64,000 nucleotides of DNA from Bacteroidaceae bacterium. Its GTDB lineage: Bacteria > Bacteroidota > Bacteroidia > Bacteroidales > Bacteroidaceae. The number at the start of each line of letters is the position of its first letter. Position 1 is the stretch's first letter. The notes beneath the pieces are model-generated. The model was not told the origin of the DNA and searched no databases. It saw only the letters and a list, made by a program, of their open reading frames with translations. Shown piece after piece: positions 45,073-57,631 of this stretch. A program made the position numbers and the translations under genes. The stretch covers positions 1 through 64,000 of the forward strand of contig JAFZVY010000160.1 in the NCBI GenBank assembly GCA_017617575.1, written 5' to 3'.

Positions 45073-47328
45073 ATGTTTAAAAGAAAGTTCCTGCTGCTCG
45101 CAACAATAGTTATGGCAGCATTAAGTGTGAAAGCGCAGACTTACTCAGTGAAGTGGTCGGCAGACAGAGGCAATGGTACTTACGCCAATCCGATTGTCAA
45201 CGGTGACTTCCCTGACTGCGACGTTATCCGTGTGGGTGATACCTTCTACTTCGTCAGCACGACGATGTACCACTTCCCGGGTGCTACGCTACTGAAGTCT
45301 AAGGACCTTGTCAATTGGGAGTACTGCGCTAATCCGTTGCTCAAGATTGACAACACAAACGGTTATAACCTACTTGCCAATAACTGGTACTACTCAAAAG
45401 GTATGTGGGCAGCGTCCCTCAACTACCACGACGGTAAGTTCTACATCTACTTCATAAGCTACGGCTGTGGAGGTGAACAGGGAAGGAACGTCCTACTGAC
45501 GGCTACCGACCCAGAAGGTGAATGGAAGATGCAGTACATGGACGAACATTACTATGACGCTGGTTGGCTCTTCGACGACGGTGAACAGGGCGATGGCTAT
45601 CTATACGTTGCGTGTGGAATAGGTAACCTATACATCAATAAGTTGAACGCCAAGACCCTCAAGAAGATATCCAGTACTCAGGTGGTGGCTAACAAGGACG
45701 GCTACGAAGGAAGCCACCTCTACCACATAGGCGACTACTACTACCTATACGTCACTACAGGTGGCTACTGGAAGGGACAGACAATCTACCGAGCAACTAA
45801 CCCGATGGGTCCTTACGAGGAAGTGCCTTACACACTGTTCCAGGGCGATGCCATCCACCAGGGAGCACTCGTCGATACACCAACGGGTGAGTGGTGGACG
45901 GTACTGTTCAAGGACGCAGGCGCAATAGGACGCATACCTTGTCTCGAACCAGTGACATGGAAGGACGGCTGGCCTATCGTGGGCAACAACGGACGCGACG
46001 TGTGCCAGAACGGCAAGACCTATCGCAAGCCTAAGATATCGGACGACGAGGCAGTTCAGAACGCAGACTACCGCACGTACCTACCTACGAACGATGCGTT
46101 CTCCACACCGACACTCGGTATGCAATGGCAGTGGAACCACCTTCCACAGGCTACTGCATGGTCGCTCACTCAGCGCCCGGGATGGATGCGACTCTACAGT
46201 TGCACCGTGACCGACAACGTGGCGAAGGCACGCGGCTCCCTAACTCAGCGCATAATGGGTTACACGGCTGCAAGCGCATCGTCATCAGCATGGAAGAACT
46301 GCTACGGAACGGTCAAGATGGACATCTCTGCTATGAAGGAGGGAGACGTTGCAGGACTGGCAGTATGGCAGAACCCATACTCATTCATCGGCGTGAAGAT
46401 GCAGGACGGCAAGAAGTATCTCTACTCACAGCTATGCAGGTTCAACGACCAGAAGATAACGCTCTCTGAGGAGAAGACGGGTGTGGAGATAACTGATGAC
46501 GTAATCTACCTCCGAGCCATCACTAACTTCGGAACCAATAAGTGCAGCTACACATACAGTACTAACGGTACGAACTGGAAGTCATTCGGACTCAGCATGA
46601 CGATGGGTTACGGACTCGAGTTCTTCGTAGGTCAGAGGTACTACCTCTTCAACTACTCTACCGTGGAGACTGGCGGTTACATCGACATCGACTGGTTCAC
46701 TACCGAGACAACGATGCCAGTGGACGCCTTCGCACAGATGGATGCAGATGCTCTCCCACTCCATCAGTCATCACCTGAGGTAGCTTGGTACGGATTCCCA
46801 TTCGAGAATGGTAAACTGAACATGGAGCTTACAGGAGTGAACACCCTTGGAGGAACCAGTGAGAAGCCAAGCTTCGACATGGTAGCAAACGGAGTGGCTG
46901 GATGGGTGTATCCGACTGCATTCGATATGTCAGAGGCAAAGAACTTGGTGGTGAAGCTTCGCCGCTCACCGGGTCAGAAGTTCTACATCAACATATACGA
47001 CAAAGGCTCTATCTGGAGTAAGCCATACACCCAGCAGATAAAGACAGACTCAACTGTCATCGACCTGCACAACATGGTGACTGAGGACGGAGTGAAGATT
47101 GACCCATCAACCGTGGGCGTGGTGACTTTCAGCACCGTGGCTGCACAGAAGGTATATTTCAGCAGGGTATATCTCAGTACCGAGGACGGCACTCCTGTAG
47201 GTGTGGACAACATCGAGTGTGAGGGAACAAGGACGGATGAAGCATACTACGACCTCACAGGCCGCAGAGTTAATAGCCCAGTCAAGGGTATATATATAAA
47301 AGGTGGAAAGAAAGTTGTTAGGAAGTGA
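45073..47328 (+). CDS. GH43_12-like enzyme with shared C-terminal module and tail
   Basis: 751 residues; the signal peptide ends SVKAQT. The propeller has candidate residues D50 (DCDVIRVGD), D162 (YDAGWLFDD) and E212 (YEGSHLY). A GH43 C2 sandwich follows (about 325-560, to GGYIDIDWF). Residues about 595-720 are the module also on the GH5 and double esterase (GWVYPTAFDMSEAKNLVVKL, FYINIYDKGSIW), and the tail is YYDLTGRRV...KGIYIKGGKK. Probable beta-xylosidase, exo-xylanase or arabinofuranosidase on the surface. The added module suggests anchoring to substrate or to a secretion route common to the three enzymes. Confidence 0.85.
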   Translation: MFKRKFLLLATIVMAALSVKAQTYSVKWSADRGNGTYANPIVNGDFPDCDVIRVGDTFYFVSTTMYHFPGATLLKSKDLVNWEYCANPLLKIDNTNGYNLLANNWYYSKGMWAASLNYHDGKFYIYFISYGCGGEQGRNVLLTATDPEGEWKMQYMDEHYYDAGWLFDDGEQGDGYLYVACGIGNLYINKLNAKTLKKISSTQVVANKDGYEGSHLYHIGDYYYLYVTTGGYWKGQTIYRATNPMGPYEEVPYTLFQGDAIHQGALVDTPTGEWWTVLFKDAGAIGRIPCLEPVTWKDGWPIVGNNGRDVCQNGKTYRKPKISDDEAVQNADYRTYLPTNDAFSTPTLGMQWQWNHLPQATAWSLTQRPGWMRLYSCTVTDNVAKARGSLTQRIMGYTAASASSSAWKNCYGTVKMDISAMKEGDVAGLAVWQNPYSFIGVKMQDGKKYLYSQLCRFNDQKITLSEEKTGVEITDDVIYLRAITNFGTNKCSYTYSTNGTNWKSFGLSMTMGYGLEFFVGQRYYLFNYSTVETGGYIDIDWFTTETTMPVDAFAQMDADALPLHQSSPEVAWYGFPFENGKLNMELTGVNTLGGTSEKPSFDMVANGVAGWVYPTAFDMSEAKNLVVKLRRSPGQKFYINIYDKGSIWSKPYTQQIKTDSTVIDLHNMVTEDGVKIDPSTVGVVTFSTVAAQKVYFSRVYLSTEDGTPVGVDNIECEGTRTDEAYYDLTGRRVNSPVKGIYIKGGKKVVRK

Positions 47329-47456
47329 TGCTTAATACTGACAACTCACCGCATGGTTCGTGTCCTTATTTGTATTTTTTGTATTGTTAGAGAGATAAAC
47401 GAAGTATAGTAAACTTAATGAACTAATATTTTTTAATACAAACCTTTAATACTTAA

Positions 47457-49640
<2,184 letters not shown>

Positions 49641-49830
49641 ATAACAGACCCTCCCCTGCCCCTCCCTAAAGGGCGGGGAGTGGTTACCATAGTTACTATC
49701 GGGTTAAGAAAATTCCTACTGTGAGCCTCATCTGTCCAGAGTTATAATTTGCGCACTCACCAGTACCGTCCCTCCTCGGTGGACAGTACAGTGAGAATAA
49801 CAAAAGACACTTGACTCACACTGCATAACC

Positions 49831-49872
49831 AAGGGTGCATCAATAGTCTCAACAACTATTGGTGCACCCTTT
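49831..49872 (+). terminator. Terminator of the GH10-CE1 gene
   Basis: Arms 49831-49847 and 49855-49872 pair over about 16 bases (GGGTGCATCAATAGT with ACTATTGGTGCACCC, one G-T) and end in TTT. Confidence 0.7.
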
Positions 49873-49895
49873 ATGCAACCAACCCCTGCCCTATC

Positions 49896-50293
49896 AGACC
49901 CTCTCCCCTGCCCTCCCCCTCTATGGGGAGGGTGACTAACGAATAGTGTTCGCTGAATTTGTTAGCTACTATAGTGCGCATGGTGCGCCAGTTAGAAAAA
50001 CAAAAGAAAACATAGGAAAACAAAAGAAAACATCTATTATTAATTAAACACAGAGAGCACAGAGGACTCAGAGATATAACAACTGAGAAATAAATATAAC
50101 CTATATGATAAAAACTCTGTGCTCTCTGTGTCCTCTGTGTTGAAAAACAACTAAGGTTTTCTTTTGTTTTCTTTTGTTTTCCCCATGTTTTTCTAACTGG
50201 CGCCTCTGGCGCACCTTAACTATAAGAACACTCTGCGAACAACATTGCATTAGTCACCCTCCCCATAGAGGGGGAGGGATGGGGAGAGGGTCT
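49896..50293. mobile_element. MITE-like palindromic element, copy A
   Basis: 398 bases beginning AGACCCTCTCCCC and ending GGGGAGAGGGTCT. From outside in: a GC-rich unit with GTGACTAA, a GCGCC end, AAAACAAAAGAAAACA arms, and a central ACACAGAGAGCACAGAGG palindrome; then the mirror image. It has no coding capacity. It is collinear with the reverse complement of copy B (51691-52062); their shared 128-base end differs at about four positions. Confidence 0.75.
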
Positions 50294-50390
50294 TCTGGAG
50301 GGCTGGATAGAGGGTATTCATTGTTCCATCCGTACTATATACAATAATTCGTCAGTTATTGTCCAGTTTTGCTCCCAATTATGGGGTACT

Positions 50391-50458
50391 TTAACTCTTA
50401 GTAGGAAACTTAGTGAACTCTTAGTAGGAAAGTCACTAAGTTTGCTACTAGGAGTTAA
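50391..50458. repeat. Extended 26-bp imperfect hairpin
   Basis: The left arm 50391-50416 (TTAACTCTTAGTAG..AACTTAGTGA) pairs with the right arm 50433-50458 (TCACTAAGTT..CTACTAGGAGTTAA) with about two mismatches. The loop repeats part of the left arm (ACTCTTAGTAGGAA occurs twice). No T run and no gene nearby. Confidence 0.65.
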
Positions 50459-50788
50459 GTGAGTCATCAGTTAGGCGAAAATGCAGTCTTTAACTGAGAA
50501 GAGGCAAAAAGACGATTTTCTCCTAATAGTAGTCGCTATTTGACATTCGTCATTTGTGCAGCATTAGTGCCATTCGCAGACAACACCATGTTGTCTTAGT
50601 GTAATAAAACAAACAAGGGGACTTGACAGTTCGTGCCCATTCGTGTAATTCGTGTTTTGAAGAATTTACAATCAATTAGAACTCATGTAACACCCAACTG
50701 AGAAGGTGACAACTAATCAGTTGAAGAGCGATTGAAGATGCAGTAGATAATATTTTTTTTCTTCTACTGAAAAAAAAGTGTTAAAATA

Positions 50789-50820
50789 TTTGGTCGTATG
50801 AAATATGTGCAGTACTTTTG
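50789..50820 (+). promoter_or_regulatory. Consensus promoter of the HU-like gene
   Basis: TTTG at 50789-50792, a 20-bp spacer, then TACTTTTG at 50813-50820: a full match to the Bacteroidetes pattern. The leader to the ATG at 51007 is about 180 bases. Nothing else is seen in 50460-51006. Confidence 0.7.
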
Positions 50821-51006
50821 CCATGTATCCGACAATGAGTAACAAAAGCTGACCGCGATGGATGGCTGAATGGTTGCCAAGGGTATAGGACGATAACATC
50901 TAACCTATTTAATGAACGAATAATAGTAGTACATTGACATCAAGGCAGCAGAGGATTACTCTGGCAGCGGATGATTATTAACCTTGTTTTTAATTATAAA
51001 TTGATT

Positions 51007-51522
51007 ATGGCAAAGGTTAAGTACTTTGCGAGAGAAAACACTCGCATGGGTCGCCACAGCTTCTATGCTGTGCCGCTCCCTAATGGAACACTTGAGTTCA
51101 ACGAACTCTGCATCGAGGCTTGCGAGAACACAAGCATCGAGCCAACGTTAATGAAGTCAGCCGTAAGCTTGTTTATGGCAGTAGTGCAAAGAAACCTTCT
51201 CAAGGGACACAGGACACAGTTGGGGGAAGACTTCATCACCCTCTATCCGAATATCAGTGTCTCAGTAAAGGACGAGGTCGATGAACACGGCAACGTAATC
51301 AAGGAGGCAACTGCAAAGATGCTCACAGCAGCACATGCCAAGAGCACGCTCGGAGCGACGGTGCATCCAAAGTTCAGTGCAGAGTTTGCCAGCAAGGTAA
51401 GTTGGCAGAAGGTAGATGAGAAGTCAGGAATCGCCGTTGAGGATGACATTGTCGATGACAACAACAACGGACAAGGCGGTGGCGGAACAGTTACGCCACC
51501 GGACGACGGCGGCGGATTCTAA
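51007..51522 (+). CDS. HU-like DNA-binding protein (Bacteroidetes type)
   Basis: 171 residues starting MAKVKYFARENTRMG, the typical opening of this family. An in-frame start at 50971 would add 12 hydrophobic residues and is less likely. The body shows the HU-like fold pattern: helix TSIEPTLMKSAVSLFMAVVQRNLLKG, then strands GEDFITLYPNISVSVKDEV. The end is a flexible Asp/Asn/Gly-rich tail (DDNNNGQGGGG..DDGGGF). Members are histone-like proteins often found near surface-polysaccharide or mobile regions. It has its own promoter and terminator and lies between two inverted MITE-like elements. Confidence 0.8.
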   Translation: MAKVKYFARENTRMGRHSFYAVPLPNGTLEFNELCIEACENTSIEPTLMKSAVSLFMAVVQRNLLKGHRTQLGEDFITLYPNISVSVKDEVDEHGNVIKEATAKMLTAAHAKSTLGATVHPKFSAEFASKVSWQKVDEKSGIAVEDDIVDDNNNGQGGGGTVTPPDDGGGF

Positions 51523-51629
51523 AGGGAAAAAACAGTAATTTAAATAATAATTTTTCATTTTTTTATTAGATACAATTAGCACTACAATGTGGTGACACAA
51601 AGTTTTGCCATGTATAGGGTTTATAAATA

Positions 51630-51655
51630 GTGGACTGTCTGCGAAGACAGTCCAC
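51630..51655 (+). terminator. Perfect 11-bp terminator hairpin of the HU-like gene
   Basis: GTGGACTGTCT (51630-51640), a GCGA loop, and AGACAGTCCAC (51645-51655), followed by TTTGCGTTT. Confidence 0.75.
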
Positions 51656-51690
51656 TTTGCGTTTAAAAGACCCTCTCTCATGCCCTCCGA

Positions 51691-52062
51691 AGACCCTCTC
51701 CCCTGCCCTCCCCCTCTATGGGGAGGGTGACTAATGCAATGTTGTTCGCGGAGTGTTCTTATAGTTAAGGTGCGCCAGAGGCGCCAGTTAGAAAAACATG
51801 GGGAAAACAAAGAAAACAAAAGAAAACAATAATAGGAAGGTGAACACAGAGAACACAGAGAGCACAGAGGAAGGAGAGTTAAAAATCTCTGAGTCCTCTG
51901 TGCTCTCTGTGTTGAACTAAAAACTAAGGTTTTCTTTTGTTTTCTTTGGTTTCCCCTTGTTTTTCTAACTGGCGCACCATGCGCAACCCCATAGCGAAAA
52001 GACATTATTCGCTATTCGTTAGTCACCCTCCCCATAGAGGGGGAGGGATGGGGAGAGGGTCT
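51691..52062. mobile_element. MITE-like palindromic element, copy B (inverted relative to A)
   Basis: 372 bases with the same ends and nested palindromes as 49896-50293, in opposite orientation: its GCGCCAGAGGCGCC-containing end faces the HU-like gene, as does that of copy A. A partial extra end (AGACCCTCTCTCATGCCC) precedes it at 51668. No coding capacity. Confidence 0.75.
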
Positions 52063-52082
52063 TGAGGGAGGGGAGGGGGCTT

Positions 52083-53237
52083 TTATTTTATCAGGAACTT
52101 GTCAATGAACTTGCGCACGATGTCGTACTGTGACTCGGGCAACTGGCAATGTGGATGACCGCCTACTATGCTACAGTCAATGCGGTCGCCGATGCCGAAG
52201 GTGTCCCATACCGTGCGCGCAGCCTCGTAGCTCTGGCGCATTGACTCGTCAGCCAACCACTTGTAGTCGGGGTTGCCAAGGAGGAGTACGGCACGGGGAC
52301 ATATCATAGCTACGAGTTCGTGGTGGTCATAAGGGAGCTTATACACGTTGTCCTCGTGGAAATGCTCCTTGAGTGATTCTTTGAACCAATGGTAGTCGGT
52401 GTGGTCAAGGTCCTCAACTCCCTCCATGGTGCGAGACACGCGCCAAGCCGCTGCACCGCCACCTCCCGGTTCCTGAGCGATGACGAGTGATACCCTCTCG
52501 TCGAAGGCTCCGCAGAAGAGAGCCATCTTGCCAGCGTATGAACAGCCGTTGACCGCGATACGGTCCGTGTCTATCTTCGTCACCTTAGGACCGAGCTGCT
52601 GAAGACCGTCTATGAGACGACTGAAGCCCCACGCCCACTCGCTGTATGCACCGTTGTCGATGAGATGAGGGTACAGATGAACGAATGGGTAGGTAGTGCG
52701 GTCGGTGTTACCGCGGAACTGTGAGTAGCCGTTGACCTGACGCTCGTTGAAGTTCATGAAAGCTATCGGGCGGTCGAGGAACAGTTCACCAGGAAGTGAC
52801 ACACGACTTGAACCGATGAGCAGCGGATAAGGTGCCTTACCAGTGAGAGGGTACGTGATGACGCTTGAGAGAGTAATGGTGCTGTCGCCTACCGTCACGT
52901 CGACGATGAGCGTGTCGCCACTCATGCGAGCCTTGACCTGCTCCTTGCTGACGGCTGGCTTCTCCCCTATCTCGTAGTGCTGTATCTCGTGGGCTATCTC
53001 CGAGCGGCGACGTGCCCAGTCGCTGAACTTGCTGACTTTGCCCTTGCCGTTTGACCACTCAAGTGGGTCTGGAAGTGACTTGACGACAGGCAGTTCATCA
53101 ACTGATGGGAGGACTGGTGCGGAGTACTTTGCGCCCGTGTTCTCTACTGAATAGCAAAACGGAATCTTGCTTGCCTTCTGTGCACCGGCAGACAAGCAGA
53201 TGGTCAGAAGGGCTATTGATAATGTCTGTGATTTCAT
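52083..53237 (-). CDS. CE15 glucuronoyl esterase
   Basis: 384 residues; the signal peptide ends SAGAQK. An alpha/beta hydrolase with the CE15 signature GCSYAGK (S233), then E256 in AQEPGGGG, and the histidine in GGHPHCQ (H361 or H363). The early stretch PFCYSVENTG and WARRRSEIAHEIQHYEIG also fits the family. The enzyme splits the ester between lignin alcohols and 4-O-methyl-glucuronic acid on xylan, freeing it for breakdown. Last gene of the reverse SusC/SusD-esterase series. No alpha-glucuronidase is seen in the window to act after it. Confidence 0.9.
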   Translation of the reverse strand: MKSQTLSIALLTICLSAGAQKASKIPFCYSVENTGAKYSAPVLPSVDELPVVKSLPDPLEWSNGKGKVSKFSDWARRRSEIAHEIQHYEIGEKPAVSKEQVKARMSGDTLIVDVTVGDSTITLSSVITYPLTGKAPYPLLIGSSRVSLPGELFLDRPIAFMNFNERQVNGYSQFRGNTDRTTYPFVHLYPHLIDNGAYSEWAWGFSRLIDGLQQLGPKVTKIDTDRIAVNGCSYAGKMALFCGAFDERVSLVIAQEPGGGGAAAWRVSRTMEGVEDLDHTDYHWFKESLKEHFHEDNVYKLPYDHHELVAMICPRAVLLLGNPDYKWLADESMRQSYEAARTVWDTFGIGDRIDCSIVGGHPHCQLPESQYDIVRKFIDKFLIK

Positions 53238-53284
53238 ATTGTAGTCGTTTTAGTGGTTTAGTTTTTATTTGGTCTTTTGTATTA

Positions 53285-53430
53285 TAGGAGTTAATGGGAG
53301 TTAACAGGTTGTTAACAAGGAGTTAACGGACGATACTCTGAGGTACATAACAATACCGAAACATACAAGACGAACAGTCATTCGTCCGTTAACTCCCAAT
53401 AACTTCCATTAACTACGGTTAACTCCCAAG
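53285..53430. repeat. GGAGTTAA/TTAACTCC palindrome between CE1 and CE15 genes
   Basis: GGAGTTAATGGGAGTTAAC units on the left and TTAACTCCCA..TTAACTCCC units on the right surround GGACGATACTCTG and CATTCGTCC. Same family as 44220-44410. Confidence 0.7.
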
Positions 53431-53446
53431 AATAAATTCATTCAGT

Positions 53447-55372
53447 TCATTCCATCGTCATGAAGAGGTACTTCTGTGCTGCCTTCTCGTCCTCCGGAGT
53501 AACGTTCCTGGTACCGAAGTAGCGGAGGAGAGTCTGTTCAATCTGCTTTCTGCCCTCTACCCATGAGGTGAAGTTGCCTGAGTAGAATGCCGGGAAAGTC
53601 TCACCTTCGCGGTAAGAGGCTGGCAAGCAGTAGAACGAAACAGGATATATCTTTCCTTCAGCCACGAGCCTGTCGGCAATGAGATTGACGTGACCTGTCT
53701 TTATCCAGCTCTCTGCAGTATCACCACGACCGCTGATAAGGTTACAACGGTATGAGCGCTTAGCTTTGCCAAAGCCCGGAGAGATGTAGTCTATGGAAGC
53801 ATAGTTAACGCCATTGACCTTGACATCCCCGTGAGCCATGTCCTTGCTCATGTTCTGAATGTTGTAAGGAGCTGTAGGGAACTCTGCGATGCTGTACTTG
53901 AAGCAATCACGTTCAGGTGACAACCACAGACTGTTAGGGTCTGCCACCTGCATGCCATCCACCACGAAGCAGTAGCGGTAAGTGTCAGGTACTATGCCCG
54001 TGAGCGTTATGCTCCACACACCGTCAGCATCCTTCTGCATGGCCTTAGGCGAAGAGACAATTTCGCCGTCGAGCATCACCTGCTTGGCGTTCTCTGCCTT
54101 GAAACGGAACGTGACGCTTCCCTCTTCAGTACCATACTCAGGAGAGACTATCGGACGAGGGAAGAGGCGTGCCATTACGCCCGGAGTGAACTGCTGTTCC
54201 TTACCGGTCTTGGCAAGTGCTGGCTTACCATTGCGCATAGCATTCTCCGATGCCTCAGGATTGAACAGGAGAGGAAGTGTCTTGGTAAGGAAGTAACGTG
54301 CGTTCATCCAGGTATGACCGAACTTGTCATTAGTGTATTCCTTGACAGAGCGGATACCTTTCTGGTCAAGGAACTCCATATAGTCACGTGCATTGCCGTA
54401 AAGGAAGTCATCGGTTCCGACACCAAGCCAGAAGAGATGCAGCTTGCTGTTGGTGTCCTTTGCGTTGTCATATACACCCGGGATGTCGGTGCTCGTGAAA
54501 GAGCTGTACGAACAGAGGTAAGAGAACTTGTCGAGGTTACGCAGACCGTTGCTCAGTCCCTGGTTGCCTCCGCGTGAGAATCCACCTATGGCACGATGGT
54601 CACGGTCGTTGATTGTACGGAAGCGGGACTCCACATAAGGCATGAGGTCGTCAGTAAGGTCCTTGCTGAACACGTCACCGCCGAACTGCGTCATAGGCAT
54701 TCCCTGCTGTGGCACTGCTGGCTTGAGCTTGTAAGGGTTACCGTACGGAAGTACGATAATCATCTCAGTTGCCTTGCCCTCATCAAGCAGGTTGTCAAGG
54801 ATGTAGTTCATACGTCCCACCTTGTAGTAAACCTCCTCTGTGTCGGTTGTACCGCTAATAAGATAGAAGACAGGGTAGCGCTTGTCCTTGCTATCCACAT
54901 CCAGGTATGTAGGCGGTGTATAGACAATAGCGTTGTTGTACGCTCCAAGACTCTTTGAATAGTAATTGATGTAGTGAACGTCGCCGTGTCGCACGTTCTT
55001 TATGTCATGTGCAAGCGGTTGCTTGCCGGGTATGTCGAGAATACTGTTCTTGAAGCCCTCGTTAGGGAACCATTGAGGACACTCAGGGTCCATGACGCTC
55101 ACACCGTCAACTACGAAGCAGTAGGGATACATGTCAGGAGCAGCAGGACCGACAGTAGCAGTCCAGATGCCATCGGAGTTGCGAGTCATGCTTGTGCGCC
55201 CTGCAAACTGCACATCGACCTGTACTTCGCGTGCATTGTCGTTCTTGTACTGGAACGTAACGGTTCCGTCCTGATTGAATGCCACGTTCTTAATAGGACG
55301 TGAATCAGTCTGCGCCTGCATAGCAGTGGCTGAGGCACAGAGGATTGAAATCAAAGTGAATAGCTTTTTCAT
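53447..55372 (-). CDS. CE1 esterase with a second, degenerate esterase half
   Basis: 641 residues; the signal peptide ends AMQAQT. An E-set domain (about 25-115) precedes a CE1 esterase (about 120-375) with S266 in GGFSRGGNQ and a histidine in KFGHTWMNAR. A second E-set domain (about 405-495) then leads into a partial esterase-like domain: AHGDVKVNGVNYASIDY, TAESWIKTGHVNLIADRLVAEG and PVSFYCLPAS are recognisable. The central part with GxSxG is missing, leaving about 130 residues. The first half probably removes acetyl or feruloyl groups from xylan. The second may serve in binding. Fourth of five genes after SusC. Confidence 0.85.
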   Translation of the reverse strand: MKKLFTLISILCASATAMQAQTDSRPIKNVAFNQDGTVTFQYKNDNAREVQVDVQFAGRTSMTRNSDGIWTATVGPAAPDMYPYCFVVDGVSVMDPECPQWFPNEGFKNSILDIPGKQPLAHDIKNVRHGDVHYINYYSKSLGAYNNAIVYTPPTYLDVDSKDKRYPVFYLISGTTDTEEVYYKVGRMNYILDNLLDEGKATEMIIVLPYGNPYKLKPAVPQQGMPMTQFGGDVFSKDLTDDLMPYVESRFRTINDRDHRAIGGFSRGGNQGLSNGLRNLDKFSYLCSYSSFTSTDIPGVYDNAKDTNSKLHLFWLGVGTDDFLYGNARDYMEFLDQKGIRSVKEYTNDKFGHTWMNARYFLTKTLPLLFNPEASENAMRNGKPALAKTGKEQQFTPGVMARLFPRPIVSPEYGTEEGSVTFRFKAENAKQVMLDGEIVSSPKAMQKDADGVWSITLTGIVPDTYRYCFVVDGMQVADPNSLWLSPERDCFKYSIAEFPTAPYNIQNMSKDMAHGDVKVNGVNYASIDYISPGFGKAKRSYRCNLISGRGDTAESWIKTGHVNLIADRLVAEGKIYPVSFYCLPASYREGETFPAFYSGNFTSWVEGRKQIEQTLLRYFGTRNVTPEDEKAAQKYLFMTME

Positions 55373-55384
55373 AGAATAGTTTAT

Positions 55385-55492
55385 TATTTTTTCATGTAGT
55401 AAATAGGAGTAAACAGGAGTAAATAGTAGTAAAAGGACGATAGTCTTACTACATACTCTTTACTCCCCTTTACTACTATTTACTACTGGAAA
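55385..55492. repeat. GGAGTAAA/TTTACTCC palindrome
   Basis: AGTAGTAAATAGGAGTAAACAGG on the left and TTTACTCCCCTTTACTAC on the right surround GGACGATAGTC. A diverged member of the TTAACTCC palindrome family, between the CE6-CE1 and CE1 genes. Confidence 0.6.
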
Positions 55493-55496
55493 GATA

Positions 55497-57572
<2,076 letters not shown>

Positions 57573-57631
57573 TCAGTGTAAAGATGAGTTCATTCCCAAT
57601 ACCCTTCAGATAGGGTTTGTAGTTGAGACTC

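Noticed and set aside
49896..52062. Insertion sequence with transposase
   Set aside because: The flanking elements have no coding capacity and the enclosed gene is HU-like; at most a MITE-type arrangement.
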